A DNA stretch of 43,478 bases, taken from a virus. The stretch is taken from IMG/VR virus record IMGVR_UViG_3300021085_000071, positions 1-43,478 of that record; one strand, given 5' to 3'. Below the pieces are notes generated by a model. That model saw only the letters and a list, made by a program, of their open reading frames with translations. It did not search any database and had not been told where the DNA came from. The position numbers were made by a program, and so were the translations under genes. How positions within the stretch are numbered: position 1 is the stretch's first letter; the number at the start of each line of letters is the position of its first letter. Below are positions 22,889 through 30,854 of the stretch, piece after piece.

Positions 22889-23298
22889 TAGGCTTCTTTG
22901 CTCGGGTCCCACAGTGTTAAGTTCTTAGTCTTAAGTCTGTTAATAACTAACTTGTAACGGCTTTGCTCTTCCTTCCATTCTTTCAACCAGTTAGCACCAT
23001 CACGTTCTGCATCAATAAAGATTGCATTTGTCATAGCCAGTGGTACTAAGATTGCAAAGTGAACAATGATACTTGCTACTGTGTTATATCCAAACCACCC
23101 CAAGTAGTTTGCCGCTAAGAATCCAAACCATACACTCCAAATAGTAAACAGCACTAACATAAAGTATGTCTGTAAACTTGGGTCTGGGATATACTTTAAT
23201 GGATTATATTTGACATCCATTACACGCCTCCAGCCACTTACGAGACTCATTGTAGTTCGTCTAAATAGACTTGGCTTTTTTAAACTTGGTTCGATCAT
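22888..23298 (-). CDS. Two-span membrane protein
   Basis: 136 residues. A basic N-terminus (KKPSLFRRT, WRRVMDVKYNPLKY), two membrane spans (TYFMLVLFTIWSVWFGFLAANYLG; VASIIVHFAILVPLAMTNAIFI) and a charged C-terminal helix. AGGAGAATAGCA before the ATG. It sits among single-span microproteins and is unrecognised. Confidence 0.75.
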   Translation of the reverse strand: MIEPSLKKPSLFRRTTMSLVSGWRRVMDVKYNPLKYIPDPSLQTYFMLVLFTIWSVWFGFLAANYLGWFGYNTVASIIVHFAILVPLAMTNAIFIDAERDGANWLKEWKEEQSRYKLVINRLKTKNLTLWDPSKEA

Positions 23299-23300
23299 TG

Positions 23301-23387
23301 CTATTCTCCTGTACTAACTAATGCAATATACGCAACTAAAACTGTAAAACAGACGCCGAAAACGACTAGTCCTGCTAAAATTTCCAT
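23301..23387 (-). CDS. 28-residue membrane microprotein
   Basis: Almost wholly one span: MEILAGLVVFGVCFTVLVAYIALV followed by STGE. A clear AGGAGAA ribosome site precedes the ATG, and its own last codons supply the ribosome site for the following gene. Function unknown. Confidence 0.65.
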   Translation of the reverse strand: MEILAGLVVFGVCFTVLVAYIALVSTGE

Positions 23388-23399
23388 TATGTATTTCTC

Positions 23400-23495
23400 C
23401 TATTCATTGTGATGTCTCACATACTCTTTTATTACATGCATACCATATGAAACCCATGTAACAAAAAACAAACTCCAAAACAAGATTTCAATCAT
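23400..23495 (-). CDS. 31-residue membrane microprotein
   Basis: One span near the N-terminus (IEILFWSLFFVTWVSYGM), then a charged tail (KEYVRHHNE). The start lies within the end of the upstream gene, so it is probably translated by coupling; its own ribosome site is weak. Function unknown. Confidence 0.58.
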   Translation of the reverse strand: MIEILFWSLFFVTWVSYGMHVIKEYVRHHNE

Positions 23496-23685
23496 ATAAG
23501 TCTAACGCTTCTTGTCTTGTTAAACCCATTTCCTTCAACTTTTGATCAATGTCGAAATCATAGTATTCACCTGTAAACTTTCTTAGTTTACTGCGTTCGG
23601 TTAGCATAACACTACTAATCCAACAGCCGTATGCCATAACACTAATTATTATAACACCAAATACTATTTGTAAAAACTCAATCAT
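23488..23685 (-). CDS. Single-span membrane protein
   Basis: 65 residues: N-terminal span (FLQIVFGVIIISVMAYGCWI), then a charged cytoplasm-like tail ending in a helical KLKEMGLTRQEALDLYD. The ATG overlaps the stop of the upstream gene. Function unknown. Confidence 0.7.
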   Translation of the reverse strand: MIEFLQIVFGVIIISVMAYGCWISSVMLTERSKLRKFTGEYYDFDIDQKLKEMGLTRQEALDLYD

Positions 23686-23812
23686 CGTAGTATTCCGTTT
23701 CTTCGTCTAATGCAATTAACTTATCTCTGAAGTCAGTGATAATTTCAATTACATCTTGTATTTCGCCGATATCTTCTTTAGTATCGATTTCGACTTCTAT
23801 TTTAATTTTCAC
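23678..23812 (-). CDS. Small acidic protein, GTG start
   Basis: 44 residues, very acidic, with one amphipathic helix (EIQDVIEIITDFRDKLIAL). The GTG has AAGGAT upstream and lies 31 bases below a sigma70-type promoter. The stop overlaps the next gene by eight bases. Function unknown. Confidence 0.65.
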   Translation of the reverse strand: MKIKIEVEIDTKEDIGEIQDVIEIITDFRDKLIALDEETEYYDD

Positions 23813-23842
23813 GCTCTATCCTTAATAGACACTTTAAAGCAC

Positions 23843-23871
23843 ATTGTACTACATAAATTATAGTAAGTCAA
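23843..23871 (-). promoter_or_regulatory. Sigma70-type promoter
   Basis: TTGACT (23871-23866), 17 bases, TACAAT (23848-23843) on the minus strand, in the gap between two microprotein genes. It would drive the leftward half of the membrane microprotein cluster and the QueD-like gene. Confidence 0.72.
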
Positions 23872-23876
23872 CCTAT

Positions 23877-24044
23877 TCATACTATGTGTTGTTCTCTACT
23901 TTTGTGTGCAGTGTGTGTTGAACCACTTTTAGTTTTGTACGGTTTGTCGACAATACCTTTTGTTCCACCACCTTCACTTATTAATAAATGTACAAGAGCA
24001 ATCAAACTTGCTATCATACCTGCTGCTAATATTACTCCATCCAT
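23877..24044 (-). CDS. 55-residue single-span membrane protein
   Basis: N-terminal span (GVILAAGMIASLIALVHLLI), then Gly-rich and basic tail (GGGTKGIVDKPYKTKSGS; HTAHKSREQHIV). The ATG overlaps the upstream stop (TAATG). Function unknown. Confidence 0.68.
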   Translation of the reverse strand: MDGVILAAGMIASLIALVHLLISEGGGTKGIVDKPYKTKSGSTHTAHKSREQHIV

Positions 24045-24169
24045 TAAAACTTACTCCACCATTCCTTGGTAACTTTGTCTGTGTATTTGTGCGAGTATAT
24101 AAAAGCGATTGCACCAAATACCATTGGGCACATCATTACTGCAAGTACACCTAATAATCCTATATCCAT
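24044..24169 (-). CDS. 41-residue single-span membrane protein
   Basis: N-terminal span (IGLLGVLAVMMCPMVFGAIAFIY), then SHKYTDKVTKEWWSKF. Start and stop are both TAATG overlaps with neighbours. Function unknown. Confidence 0.68.
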   Translation of the reverse strand: MDIGLLGVLAVMMCPMVFGAIAFIYSHKYTDKVTKEWWSKF

Positions 24170-24675
24170 TAGTCAATAATCTCGTCTTTGGTGTACTTGG
24201 TCCAATCGGTGTACACTTTTCTATCCATTAAGTCATGAACATTGTGTGTCCATACGCCTGGGTTTGTTGCTTTAAAGTCTTTGTCATCTAACTTGATACA
24301 TGCGTTGTATCCTAACTGACCAATGTAAGGTAACTTAACACTAATCATTGGTATAAAAGTGTCATACTCTGTCATACCACCTTCAAGTATATTCTCGTGG
24401 TGTTTAACATCATAATCCAATGTTACCCAAATATCATTCTTTAATAGTTCTATACACATGAAGTCCCAATCTACTAGCTCTTCATTTGTGGGATTGAAAC
24501 TTTGATTAGCACCTAAGTATATGTGAGGGCAGTTGTTATTCAATGCCCTTGCTAATATCTCTTTAGGATTCTGTAAGCCAATAACAAACAATGTTCGCTG
24601 ACCATACATAGGTGTATGCTCTACTTCAGTTCCTACAAAGAACTTAGTATCGTCTGTGTAACCTTCTCTATCCAT
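24169..24675 (-). CDS. Conserved-looking protein of unknown function, near dpdA
   Basis: 168 residues. Motifs that look conserved: FFVGTEVEHTPMYG, TLFVIGLQ, HIYLGANQSF, WVTLDYDVKHHENI. The alternating strands and helices with well-placed Asp, His and Glu suggest an enzyme with an alpha/beta (possibly TIM-barrel-like) fold, but I cannot name it. It is the second gene downstream of dpdA and may belong to the DNA modification module. Confidence 0.72.
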   Translation of the reverse strand: MDREGYTDDTKFFVGTEVEHTPMYGQRTLFVIGLQNPKEILARALNNNCPHIYLGANQSFNPTNEELVDWDFMCIELLKNDIWVTLDYDVKHHENILEGGMTEYDTFIPMISVKLPYIGQLGYNACIKLDDKDFKATNPGVWTHNVHDLMDRKVYTDWTKYTKDEIID

Positions 24676-24865
24676 ATCTAATATAACCTTCTGCTATTAA
24701 GTTATCAACAAGTGTTGCCGCAGTATCATGTTCCACCCATTTAGTTGTCATGGGGTAATCATTGTGGGAATAAAGAAACTCAACCATTTTAGCATCAATT
24801 ATCTTAACTGTTACTCCATAGCCTTCGTTTAAAAACAACCCTTCTATACTGCGATCTATACTCAT
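24668..24865 (-). CDS. Small hypothetical protein
   Basis: 65 residues from the ATG at 24865, next to the dpdA stop (TTTTAATATG); a TTG four codons upstream is unlikely. GYGVTVKIIDAKMVEFLYS and a C-terminal helix suggest a small alpha/beta domain. Function unknown. Confidence 0.68.
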   Translation of the reverse strand: MSIDRSIEGLFLNEGYGVTVKIIDAKMVEFLYSHNDYPMTTKWVEHDTAATLVDNLIAEGYIRYG

Positions 24866-24866
24866 A

Positions 24867-26429
24867 TTAAAACTCAAAAAATTCGTTTATTACTTCTTCT
24901 GTTGCACTCTCACCTTCGCCGGCAAAACTAACATGTGTAATAAACTCTTTGTAGTCTGTAAGCATTTGCCTAGGGTTAGGATTACTAGGATCAAAAAAGT
25001 CTTCTGCAAACTTTTGAAACATCAAAATATTAGCAGGAACATAAGGTGATAGTTCACCAGCCTTACTGTTCTTCTTAGCCTTTCTCCAGCCTTTGTAATC
25101 AAAGTTTTCTCTATATGCTTCTACATCAGCAAGTCTATTTGCTTCTTGTACTGCATCAATGTGATTGAATACACTATGACCCATATAGTAAAGATATGTT
25201 TGTGTGTCCCAAGTAGTACTATCACGCTCTGCATATAACTGATTGCCTTCTTTATCTAGTTTAGGCTCACCATGCTTGTCTGTAAGTGGTTGCCCTTCAC
25301 TGAACTTGAAGTTACCATTCTTGTCTTGTGCACCTGGACCCATAGTACATAGGTCACCCATTGTAAGTCTACTCATTACAGGACTATGTCCAAACGGAGC
25401 AGGCAAATCACTACCAACAAGTTCCTGTTGATCAAATGCTCTGTCCATAAAGTAACCAAACTTACCAGGCTCAAAGAAGTTATGTGCGTATGTTTGTCCG
25501 TATGCTGTATTAACAAATGGACTAGCGGCATCAAAACTTAATGTGATGTTAGGGTTATCATACTTTCTTAACTGTCTTTGTATTGCTGTTAAGAAACATG
25601 CCCATTGTAGTTTACCTGTACCCAAGAAGTGAATCCAGTCTTTGCCTTCAAGCAAACCATCTTCACGCAAGTCTAACAATCTGTTTAACACACAATGCAT
25701 GTCCTTCATGTTTATACCTGCAAACGCATAGCCTTCTAGTGTGCGACTTGCATCACCATATGCTTCACCTACGAACTTAGGATCTGAGAAACTCTTAACA
25801 GCATTATACCATTCTTTACTTGTTGCTTCGTCTGTTCCACTCAACACATTTAGGAACTTAGTTGCACCTGGTACTCTGTTCTGCACAAAGTAATGTAAGT
25901 TTAGTAGGCTGATGTCAAGAGTATCTGAGAACTCAGTTAGTCCTGTTTTACTGCTTAATGGCTCAACTGCGGCAAATGCTGGAATGTCTAATGTCATACT
26001 CCAGTCTGCTGTGTGTTCTAACCAACGCAATATCTTTTCGCATATTGCTGTTCTTGCAGGGTCGTTTGCTTCTTTGGCGTTAGCCCAATCCATCTTCATA
26101 ACACCTGTAGCAATCTGGAAACCACCGGAGTCTCCAAGTAGCACTTTTACTGTGTTACGATCTCTGTCTTGTATCATTGGCTCGTCGGCGTGACTTTTGC
26201 TAATATCTAAATGAGCATGTCCCGCCGAGTATAGGCCGTATGGGTAATGAAAATAAGTGTCTTTGTCTTTGAGGAAATCTAAACCTTCGTTTCCATGTTC
26301 AAAGCCTGCTGGCACTCTGCTTTCGTTAGGTACTTTATTAACAATCTTATCTAGTTGTTTTGTATAGAAACTACTAATAGCCGGTAAGTATACCGCATAG
26401 TCTTTCTGTGATTTACCTAAGTCTTTCAT
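24867..26429 (-). CDS. dpdA: DpdA-like 7-deazaguanine DNA transglycosylase (TGT family)
   Basis: 520 residues. TGT-fold landmarks in order: LLGDSGGFQ at 97-105 (Asp100), LDIPAF near 148, NVLSG at 194-198 (VQGG position), GYAFAGI at 233-239 (GGL position), HFLGTG at 267-272, and LSFDAASPF at 297-305, where Asp300 fits the nucleophile. The tRNA-enzyme zinc site is not visible, and companion genes (FolE, QueD-like, QueE) point to DNA as target: exchange of guanine for preQ0 or a derivative, which protects phage DNA from restriction. The C-terminus is a Gly/Ser/Glu linker ending NEFFEF, almost the same as the end of the polymerase. The clamp gene is three bases upstream. An archaeosine/queuosine tRNA enzyme is the alternative. 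Confidence 0.8.
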   Translation of the reverse strand: MKDLGKSQKDYAVYLPAISSFYTKQLDKIVNKVPNESRVPAGFEHGNEGLDFLKDKDTYFHYPYGLYSAGHAHLDISKSHADEPMIQDRDRNTVKVLLGDSGGFQIATGVMKMDWANAKEANDPARTAICEKILRWLEHTADWSMTLDIPAFAAVEPLSSKTGLTEFSDTLDISLLNLHYFVQNRVPGATKFLNVLSGTDEATSKEWYNAVKSFSDPKFVGEAYGDASRTLEGYAFAGINMKDMHCVLNRLLDLREDGLLEGKDWIHFLGTGKLQWACFLTAIQRQLRKYDNPNITLSFDAASPFVNTAYGQTYAHNFFEPGKFGYFMDRAFDQQELVGSDLPAPFGHSPVMSRLTMGDLCTMGPGAQDKNGNFKFSEGQPLTDKHGEPKLDKEGNQLYAERDSTTWDTQTYLYYMGHSVFNHIDAVQEANRLADVEAYRENFDYKGWRKAKKNSKAGELSPYVPANILMFQKFAEDFFDPSNPNPRQMLTDYKEFITHVSFAGEGESATEEVINEFFEF

Positions 26430-26432
26430 TCA

Positions 26433-27188
26433 TTAACCCTTCGCAGGTAATAGGTATGTGTACTCACCAAGTCCACTTAGTACTTTAATTTGCATTAAGC
26501 CTGAGTCGTTAATACTCAACACGCAATTAGCACTGTCGCTTAGTCTAAGAATCTTTAACACAATGTCTAGTGGCCATTTCCAATCACGCTTAATACCACC
26601 GTCAATGTTACCATTGATATGTACTTTAGCTCTATCACTAACACCATCTCCAATGTGGAATGTTAAGTCAGTGCCATCAGTCTTAGGTGAGAATGTTGCC
26701 TCATAAGCACCAAGGATGCCATTAAAGTATCCTAAGTCTTTTAAGTTCTTTGCAGTAGGCACAATGTTTACTTCAAACTCAGCACCTTTAAATGTAATGT
26801 CTTTCATTTGCTGATTAACAACATCTGCTAACATGAAACGATAGTTTGCATCGTTACCATCTGTGCTTTTAAATGCTACTTCAACTGGCACTTCTTCGCC
26901 ATTGCGATCTTGTTTTACAACTTCTACTGTAGCATCTTCGCTGTCAAAGCCTGGATACTGTAAGTAACCTTGTAGTACACCCATTCTGCTTAGACCTAAT
27001 GTTGCATCTGCAAAGTCTGGTACTGGGTTTACTGTTTTGCCTTTAAAGATTACAGTCTTCTCAGGATCAACAGTTTGTATTTCTGTTTTCTCCAAGTCAC
27101 CTGTGATCTTTACCATTTCGAATATACCTAAGCCATGTGTATGCTTTAGTACATCCTTTAAAATATTTTTGATATGATTATCAGCCAT
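26433..27188 (-). CDS. 45: Sliding clamp, gp45-like
   Basis: 251 residues from the ATG at 27188 (GGAGAATAGAG upstream), preferred to an in-frame codon at 27230 that lies beyond the promoter. Strand-rich sequence with FEMVKITGD, DFADATLGLSRMGVLQGYLQYPG and a final strand pair GLMQIKVLSGLGEYTYLLPAKG, as in T4-like clamps; T4 gp45 is of similar size (about 228). A trimeric ring on DNA that holds polymerase and, in T4, activates late transcription. It has its own promoter at 27222-27250. dpdA follows after three bases. Confidence 0.85.
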   Translation of the reverse strand: MADNHIKNILKDVLKHTHGLGIFEMVKITGDLEKTEIQTVDPEKTVIFKGKTVNPVPDFADATLGLSRMGVLQGYLQYPGFDSEDATVEVVKQDRNGEEVPVEVAFKSTDGNDANYRFMLADVVNQQMKDITFKGAEFEVNIVPTAKNLKDLGYFNGILGAYEATFSPKTDGTDLTFHIGDGVSDRAKVHINGNIDGGIKRDWKWPLDIVLKILRLSDSANCVLSINDSGLMQIKVLSGLGEYTYLLPAKG

Positions 27189-27221
27189 CTCTATTCTCCG
27201 TGTTGAGTATTGTAGTGTGTA

Positions 27222-27250
27222 ATTATACACTTGTTATTTAGGTAAGTCAA
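27222..27250 (-). promoter_or_regulatory. Sigma70-type promoter for clamp-dpdA operon
   Basis: TTGACT (27250-27245), 17 bases, TATAAT (27227-27222) on the minus strand. The ATG of the clamp gene lies 33 bases downstream. Confidence 0.83.
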
Positions 27251-27510
27251 GTTCTTTTTGCCTCTTTTTTTAGATGTTTTCTGTTAAAATATAATCTAAC
27301 ATAAGTCTTTCTTGTTATAGCAACTGCCGAAAATGCAATTGTTAAGTACACTGATGTCCAAAATATCTGTTGTGCTTCAGTTATCATAATTGGTATAAAT
27401 GTTCTATTTGCAATCCACAATAACATTATGTTCAGTGGAAAGTTTATTAGTGTTGCTATTGCTGTATCAGTAATGGCTTCTTTAAGAGCTGCCTTTTTCT
27501 CACTTGTCAT
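27247..27510 (-). CDS. DUF7220-like two-span membrane protein
   Basis: 87 residues: N-terminal helix SEKKAALKEAITDTAIATLINFPLN leading into a first span, a second span (IFWTSVYLTIAFSAVAI), then TRKTYVRLYFNRKHLKKEAKRT. This matches small phage membrane proteins with a RxYxxRxxFN ending. AAGGAATAAA ribosome site. It lies between polymerase and clamp; function unknown. Confidence 0.75.
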   Translation of the reverse strand: MTSEKKAALKEAITDTAIATLINFPLNIMLLWIANRTFIPIMITEAQQIFWTSVYLTIAFSAVAITRKTYVRLYFNRKHLKKEAKRT

Positions 27511-27518
27511 TTTATTCC

Positions 27519-30215
27519 TTAAAATTCAAAAAACTGTTGCATAGTTTCGGATTCATGTATACGATCTAAGTCAAATCCCATTTGACCTATCACATTGGTT
27601 ACCTTCTTATCAAGTACTGCTGTTTCCATTGCCTCGTCATCAAACGGCAATTCTTTAAACCAATCTGGTAAATGCATCTCATCAGTTGGATATGCAATAC
27701 TGTCATAGCCCATTGCATTACTTTTAAGCCTACACACAATTACTTTCATACCGTCTGTAATAGTCATGCTGTAGTTGTCGCCTTGTGCTTGTTTAAAGTT
27801 ATTCCAATTGATACTTGCTCTAACATGCCCAGGAATAGTTGCACCTTTCTTCTTGCCGTCATCCTTAATTGCATCTAACCTATGTAGTCTATAGTTGTCA
27901 GGAGCATTTACTCTAGCCTTCTCAGCCATCTTAGCAGTGTATGTAGTTAAGTTGTTTACACGCTTCGGCATACCTTTCTGCCAACTTGGTAAATCTTTAA
28001 AGTATTTCTTGTAGTCTCTGATCTTATCAATGACATCTTTTTCTGTTGAGCCATCCAAGCAGTCTCGTAATATTTCTTCTAAGAAGTCTTGTATGAACTC
28101 TGGTGTATCACTACGCTTCAAGTCCAATCCCATAACTTTTAGTTTGCCACCTTCTGGTTGCCAACCTTCCAAGTCTAGTACTTGGATAGCATAACGCTTC
28201 TTAGTAATAAACAAACCTGATCGACCAACTACTTCTCGTCCTGCTTTCATAACCTTGCCGGACTCTAGTGGAACATTAAATGTATCCTTTAGCCATTGTG
28301 GGAATGTATCACTAACTGTGTCTGAGATATGATCATACAACTTAATTGCACTTTCCATATCTAAGCCTTGCCCTTCGGGTAAAGCCGGAACAGCACTAAA
28401 GTAAACAGAGTCAGTGTCACCATATATCATACAGTCTCCTGTGTGATCATATTTGCCTGTTAGCATACGATTAGTTTCAGCACCCATGTGTTTAGTAATA
28501 GCTCTGCCTGTTAGTGTAGTACTCTGTCCTATGCGTTTGTCAAAGAACCTACAATGTGGATTAAGTATCGCACCATACAAACTGTTCAAGTTAATCTTCT
28601 TAACTAACTGTCGCTTATCATAGAACGCCTTTTCAGCATCTGTGGTTGCTTCTTTCTTCTTGCCTTGCAACACTTGTCTCTCACTGTACCAACGCTCTAG
28701 TAGTCCTGGAACAATGCCTTGGAAGTCTGTTCTAAAGATAGTACCGTTAGCACTAATGTTCCAAGGTTGTCCGCTGTTGAACACTAAGTTGTATACATCA
28801 GCACCAGTGACTTCTACTGTGTCGCCACCTATCATGTCTAGCTCTAATGGACGATCAACATCCTTATTCATTACTAGTTCAAATTCATTACTACCAAACT
28901 TACCTAACCAAGCATCAGCAAACGACTTCTTCTCTAATACAATCTTGTCATTAATCTCTTGATCTGTGTATGTGGGTTTGAGCTGTGCAACAATAGTCTC
29001 TGGTGCCATATTCAATGCTCTAAACACACTAGGATATAGACTGTTTAAGTCCATGCTACCTACCCATTCGTGATAACCTTTCTTGGGGAACGCAACATAA
29101 GCACCTGCCGCCTGTGTGTTCTCTTCTCTATTCTTTACACGATCAGGAACAACATATCCTCGTCTATGGCTTTCGTTAATAATTGCTTGTTCTGTTGTAG
29201 CCACAGCACCCATTGTTACAGGAAGTAATACAGTATTGTCATGTGCAATAGTGTTAGCCAAGTCAATGAACTGTAGTTTCTTATCTAGTTTATCCAACAA
29301 CAATGTATCTTGAATGTTGTATTCTAAGAACTTTTCAAAGTCATGATTGTATAGTTTATCTAGCGAACCTTCATAGGCTACTTTCTTTTCACCTACTTCC
29401 ATCTCACCAATGTAGTCTAGTCTGTAACTGTGTCGTTCCTCATAGTTATACTTTCTATACAATTGCATATAGTCTAAGTGTACACGCCCTATAAGGTCGT
29501 ATGTAGTACGCTCTGCACCAAACGCTTCATAGGTCTTCTTCATTGGAGTCTTATCAAACAAACATAACTTACGAGTTTCTGCTTTGCCTAATGTACGCAC
29601 AATACGATTGTATGTGTAAGGAATATCATAACCCTCACTGTTCCAACCACTTAGTATGTCAGCATCTTCAATTACTTCTAGGAATGTTTTTAGTAGCTCG
29701 GCTTCTGTGCGAAACAGTATAACCTCTGGCATCTTACTTGCTATGCTTTGTGCTTGTCCCCAACTAAGTGTTTTAGGTGGTACTGCTAAACACACCATTG
29801 CATCCATCCACTGTAAATATACAGCGACAGATGTTATAGGAGTAAACGAATCATCGGGAGAACTATATCCTCTCTGTGGATCAAAGTCCACCTCAATATC
29901 AAAAAATGCTGTGTGTAGTTTAGGTGGCTCTGCATTTGTGTAATGCTTTGCTAGTGTCTTGTTAAGAGGCTTAATGTCACTTTCGAATGTAACATTGTGC
30001 GTATTCATTGCAATATTCTTCTTAAAGTCTTTGTCGTTATTGCAACGAACTTCTGTGACCGGCTGGCCATATATGCTTTGCTGTTTACCTTTTGGATCGA
30101 GTATATAGAAGTTATACTCAGGCTTTAGTTGTTGAATAATTCTCTTACCATCTACACGCTCAACTACATGTATAATATCTTTGCTCTTCTCGAAGAAGGC
30201 GTCAACATAACTCAT
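27519..30215 (-). CDS. 43: DNA polymerase, family B, gp43
   Basis: 898 residues from the ATG at 30215 (GGAG nine bases upstream; an in-frame TTG five codons earlier is less likely), the same length as T4 gp43. Exonuclease motifs: FDIEVDF (Asp106), DILSGWNSEGYDIPY and YNIQDTLLL. Polymerase motifs: MDLNSLYPS (A), KKINLNSLYG (B) and YGDTDSVY (C, about 597). It copies the phage genome with 3'-5' proofreading. The C-terminus ends QQFFEF, the site where T4/RB69 polymerases carry their clamp-binding tail. No frameshift or intein. Confidence 0.97.
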   Translation of the reverse strand: MSYVDAFFEKSKDIIHVVERVDGKRIIQQLKPEYNFYILDPKGKQQSIYGQPVTEVRCNNDKDFKKNIAMNTHNVTFESDIKPLNKTLAKHYTNAEPPKLHTAFFDIEVDFDPQRGYSSPDDSFTPITSVAVYLQWMDAMVCLAVPPKTLSWGQAQSIASKMPEVILFRTEAELLKTFLEVIEDADILSGWNSEGYDIPYTYNRIVRTLGKAETRKLCLFDKTPMKKTYEAFGAERTTYDLIGRVHLDYMQLYRKYNYEERHSYRLDYIGEMEVGEKKVAYEGSLDKLYNHDFEKFLEYNIQDTLLLDKLDKKLQFIDLANTIAHDNTVLLPVTMGAVATTEQAIINESHRRGYVVPDRVKNREENTQAAGAYVAFPKKGYHEWVGSMDLNSLYPSVFRALNMAPETIVAQLKPTYTDQEINDKIVLEKKSFADAWLGKFGSNEFELVMNKDVDRPLELDMIGGDTVEVTGADVYNLVFNSGQPWNISANGTIFRTDFQGIVPGLLERWYSERQVLQGKKKEATTDAEKAFYDKRQLVKKINLNSLYGAILNPHCRFFDKRIGQSTTLTGRAITKHMGAETNRMLTGKYDHTGDCMIYGDTDSVYFSAVPALPEGQGLDMESAIKLYDHISDTVSDTFPQWLKDTFNVPLESGKVMKAGREVVGRSGLFITKKRYAIQVLDLEGWQPEGGKLKVMGLDLKRSDTPEFIQDFLEEILRDCLDGSTEKDVIDKIRDYKKYFKDLPSWQKGMPKRVNNLTTYTAKMAEKARVNAPDNYRLHRLDAIKDDGKKKGATIPGHVRASINWNNFKQAQGDNYSMTITDGMKVIVCRLKSNAMGYDSIAYPTDEMHLPDWFKELPFDDEAMETAVLDKKVTNVIGQMGFDLDRIHESETMQQFFEF

Positions 30216-30279
30216 TCTGTCTTTCTCCAAGCAACACTTTCGGCTGTCGCAATACCACTACTAATATATATGTCTTAAG

Positions 30280-30293
30280 GTGTCTAACGACAC
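30280..30293 (-). other. Small stem-loop between 2OG oxygenase and polymerase
   Basis: GTGTC and GACAC form a 5-bp stem with a 4-base loop. There is no T tract, so this is not a terminator. It could affect translation or processing of the polymerase message (in T4, gp43 binds its own leader). The remaining 88-base gap shows no consensus promoter. Confidence 0.3.
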
Positions 30294-30303
30294 GAAATTC
30301 TGG

Positions 30304-30846
30304 CTATTTCCAATTAGGACCATACTGCCAAGCAACCAATGACACTCTTGTTCCACTTACTACAGGGTTTACCCTATGCCTCCACAACGAAGGAAAAATT
30401 ATGTATTCACCTTTACCTAGTTGTTGCATACCCTCATCAAACTCTAGTTCACCACCTGTAAAGGTGTCAGTTAACATCAATGACAACGACAACTTAATTT
30501 GTTTGCCTTTGCTCTGATCGTACAACTCTTGACCGGAAAAGTCACAGTGCCAATCAACATATCCTGCACTTGGCTCAGTGTACTCCATTATGTATATTTC
30601 TATGTCGTCAATCAAGTCAAACTCATAATGCAATTCATTTTGTTGCATCATTAATGTTTGTATGGTACTTTTTATGATTGGGTCGTCAACTACTACTATA
30701 TCTTTGGCACGCCTAAACTTGCGACTGTACATAGTCACAGCATCTCGTGTAAACTCGTTGTTCTCCTTGCCCTTATTGTACCTAGCGATACAGTGGTCAA
30801 GAAACATCGAGGAGACGGAACCTGTGACTTTGTCGCCTAATGCCAT
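30304..30846 (-). CDS. 2OG-Fe(II) oxygenase (prolyl 4-hydroxylase-like)
   Basis: 180 residues. A double-stranded beta-helix iron site is visible: WHCD (His100, Asp102), His157 (SLWRHRVNPV) and Arg167 (SGTRVSL) for 2-oxoglutarate; GGELEF and GEYIIFPS fall between, as in P4H-like proteins. Such enzymes hydroxylate proteins, bases or small molecules; many marine T4-like phages carry several without known targets. AAGG before the ATG; dsbA lies nine bases upstream. Confidence 0.87.
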   Translation of the reverse strand: MALGDKVTGSVSSMFLDHCIARYNKGKENNEFTRDAVTMYSRKFRRAKDIVVVDDPIIKSTIQTLMMQQNELHYEFDLIDDIEIYIMEYTEPSAGYVDWHCDFSGQELYDQSKGKQIKLSLSLMLTDTFTGGELEFDEGMQQLGKGEYIIFPSLWRHRVNPVVSGTRVSLVAWQYGPNWK

Positions 30847-30854
30847 ATTAAACC

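Noticed and set aside
22605-24169. The microprotein cluster as decayed remains of one larger gene
   Set aside because: Each frame has its own start, span and charged end, with consistent start/stop coupling, which does not fit a frameshifted gene.
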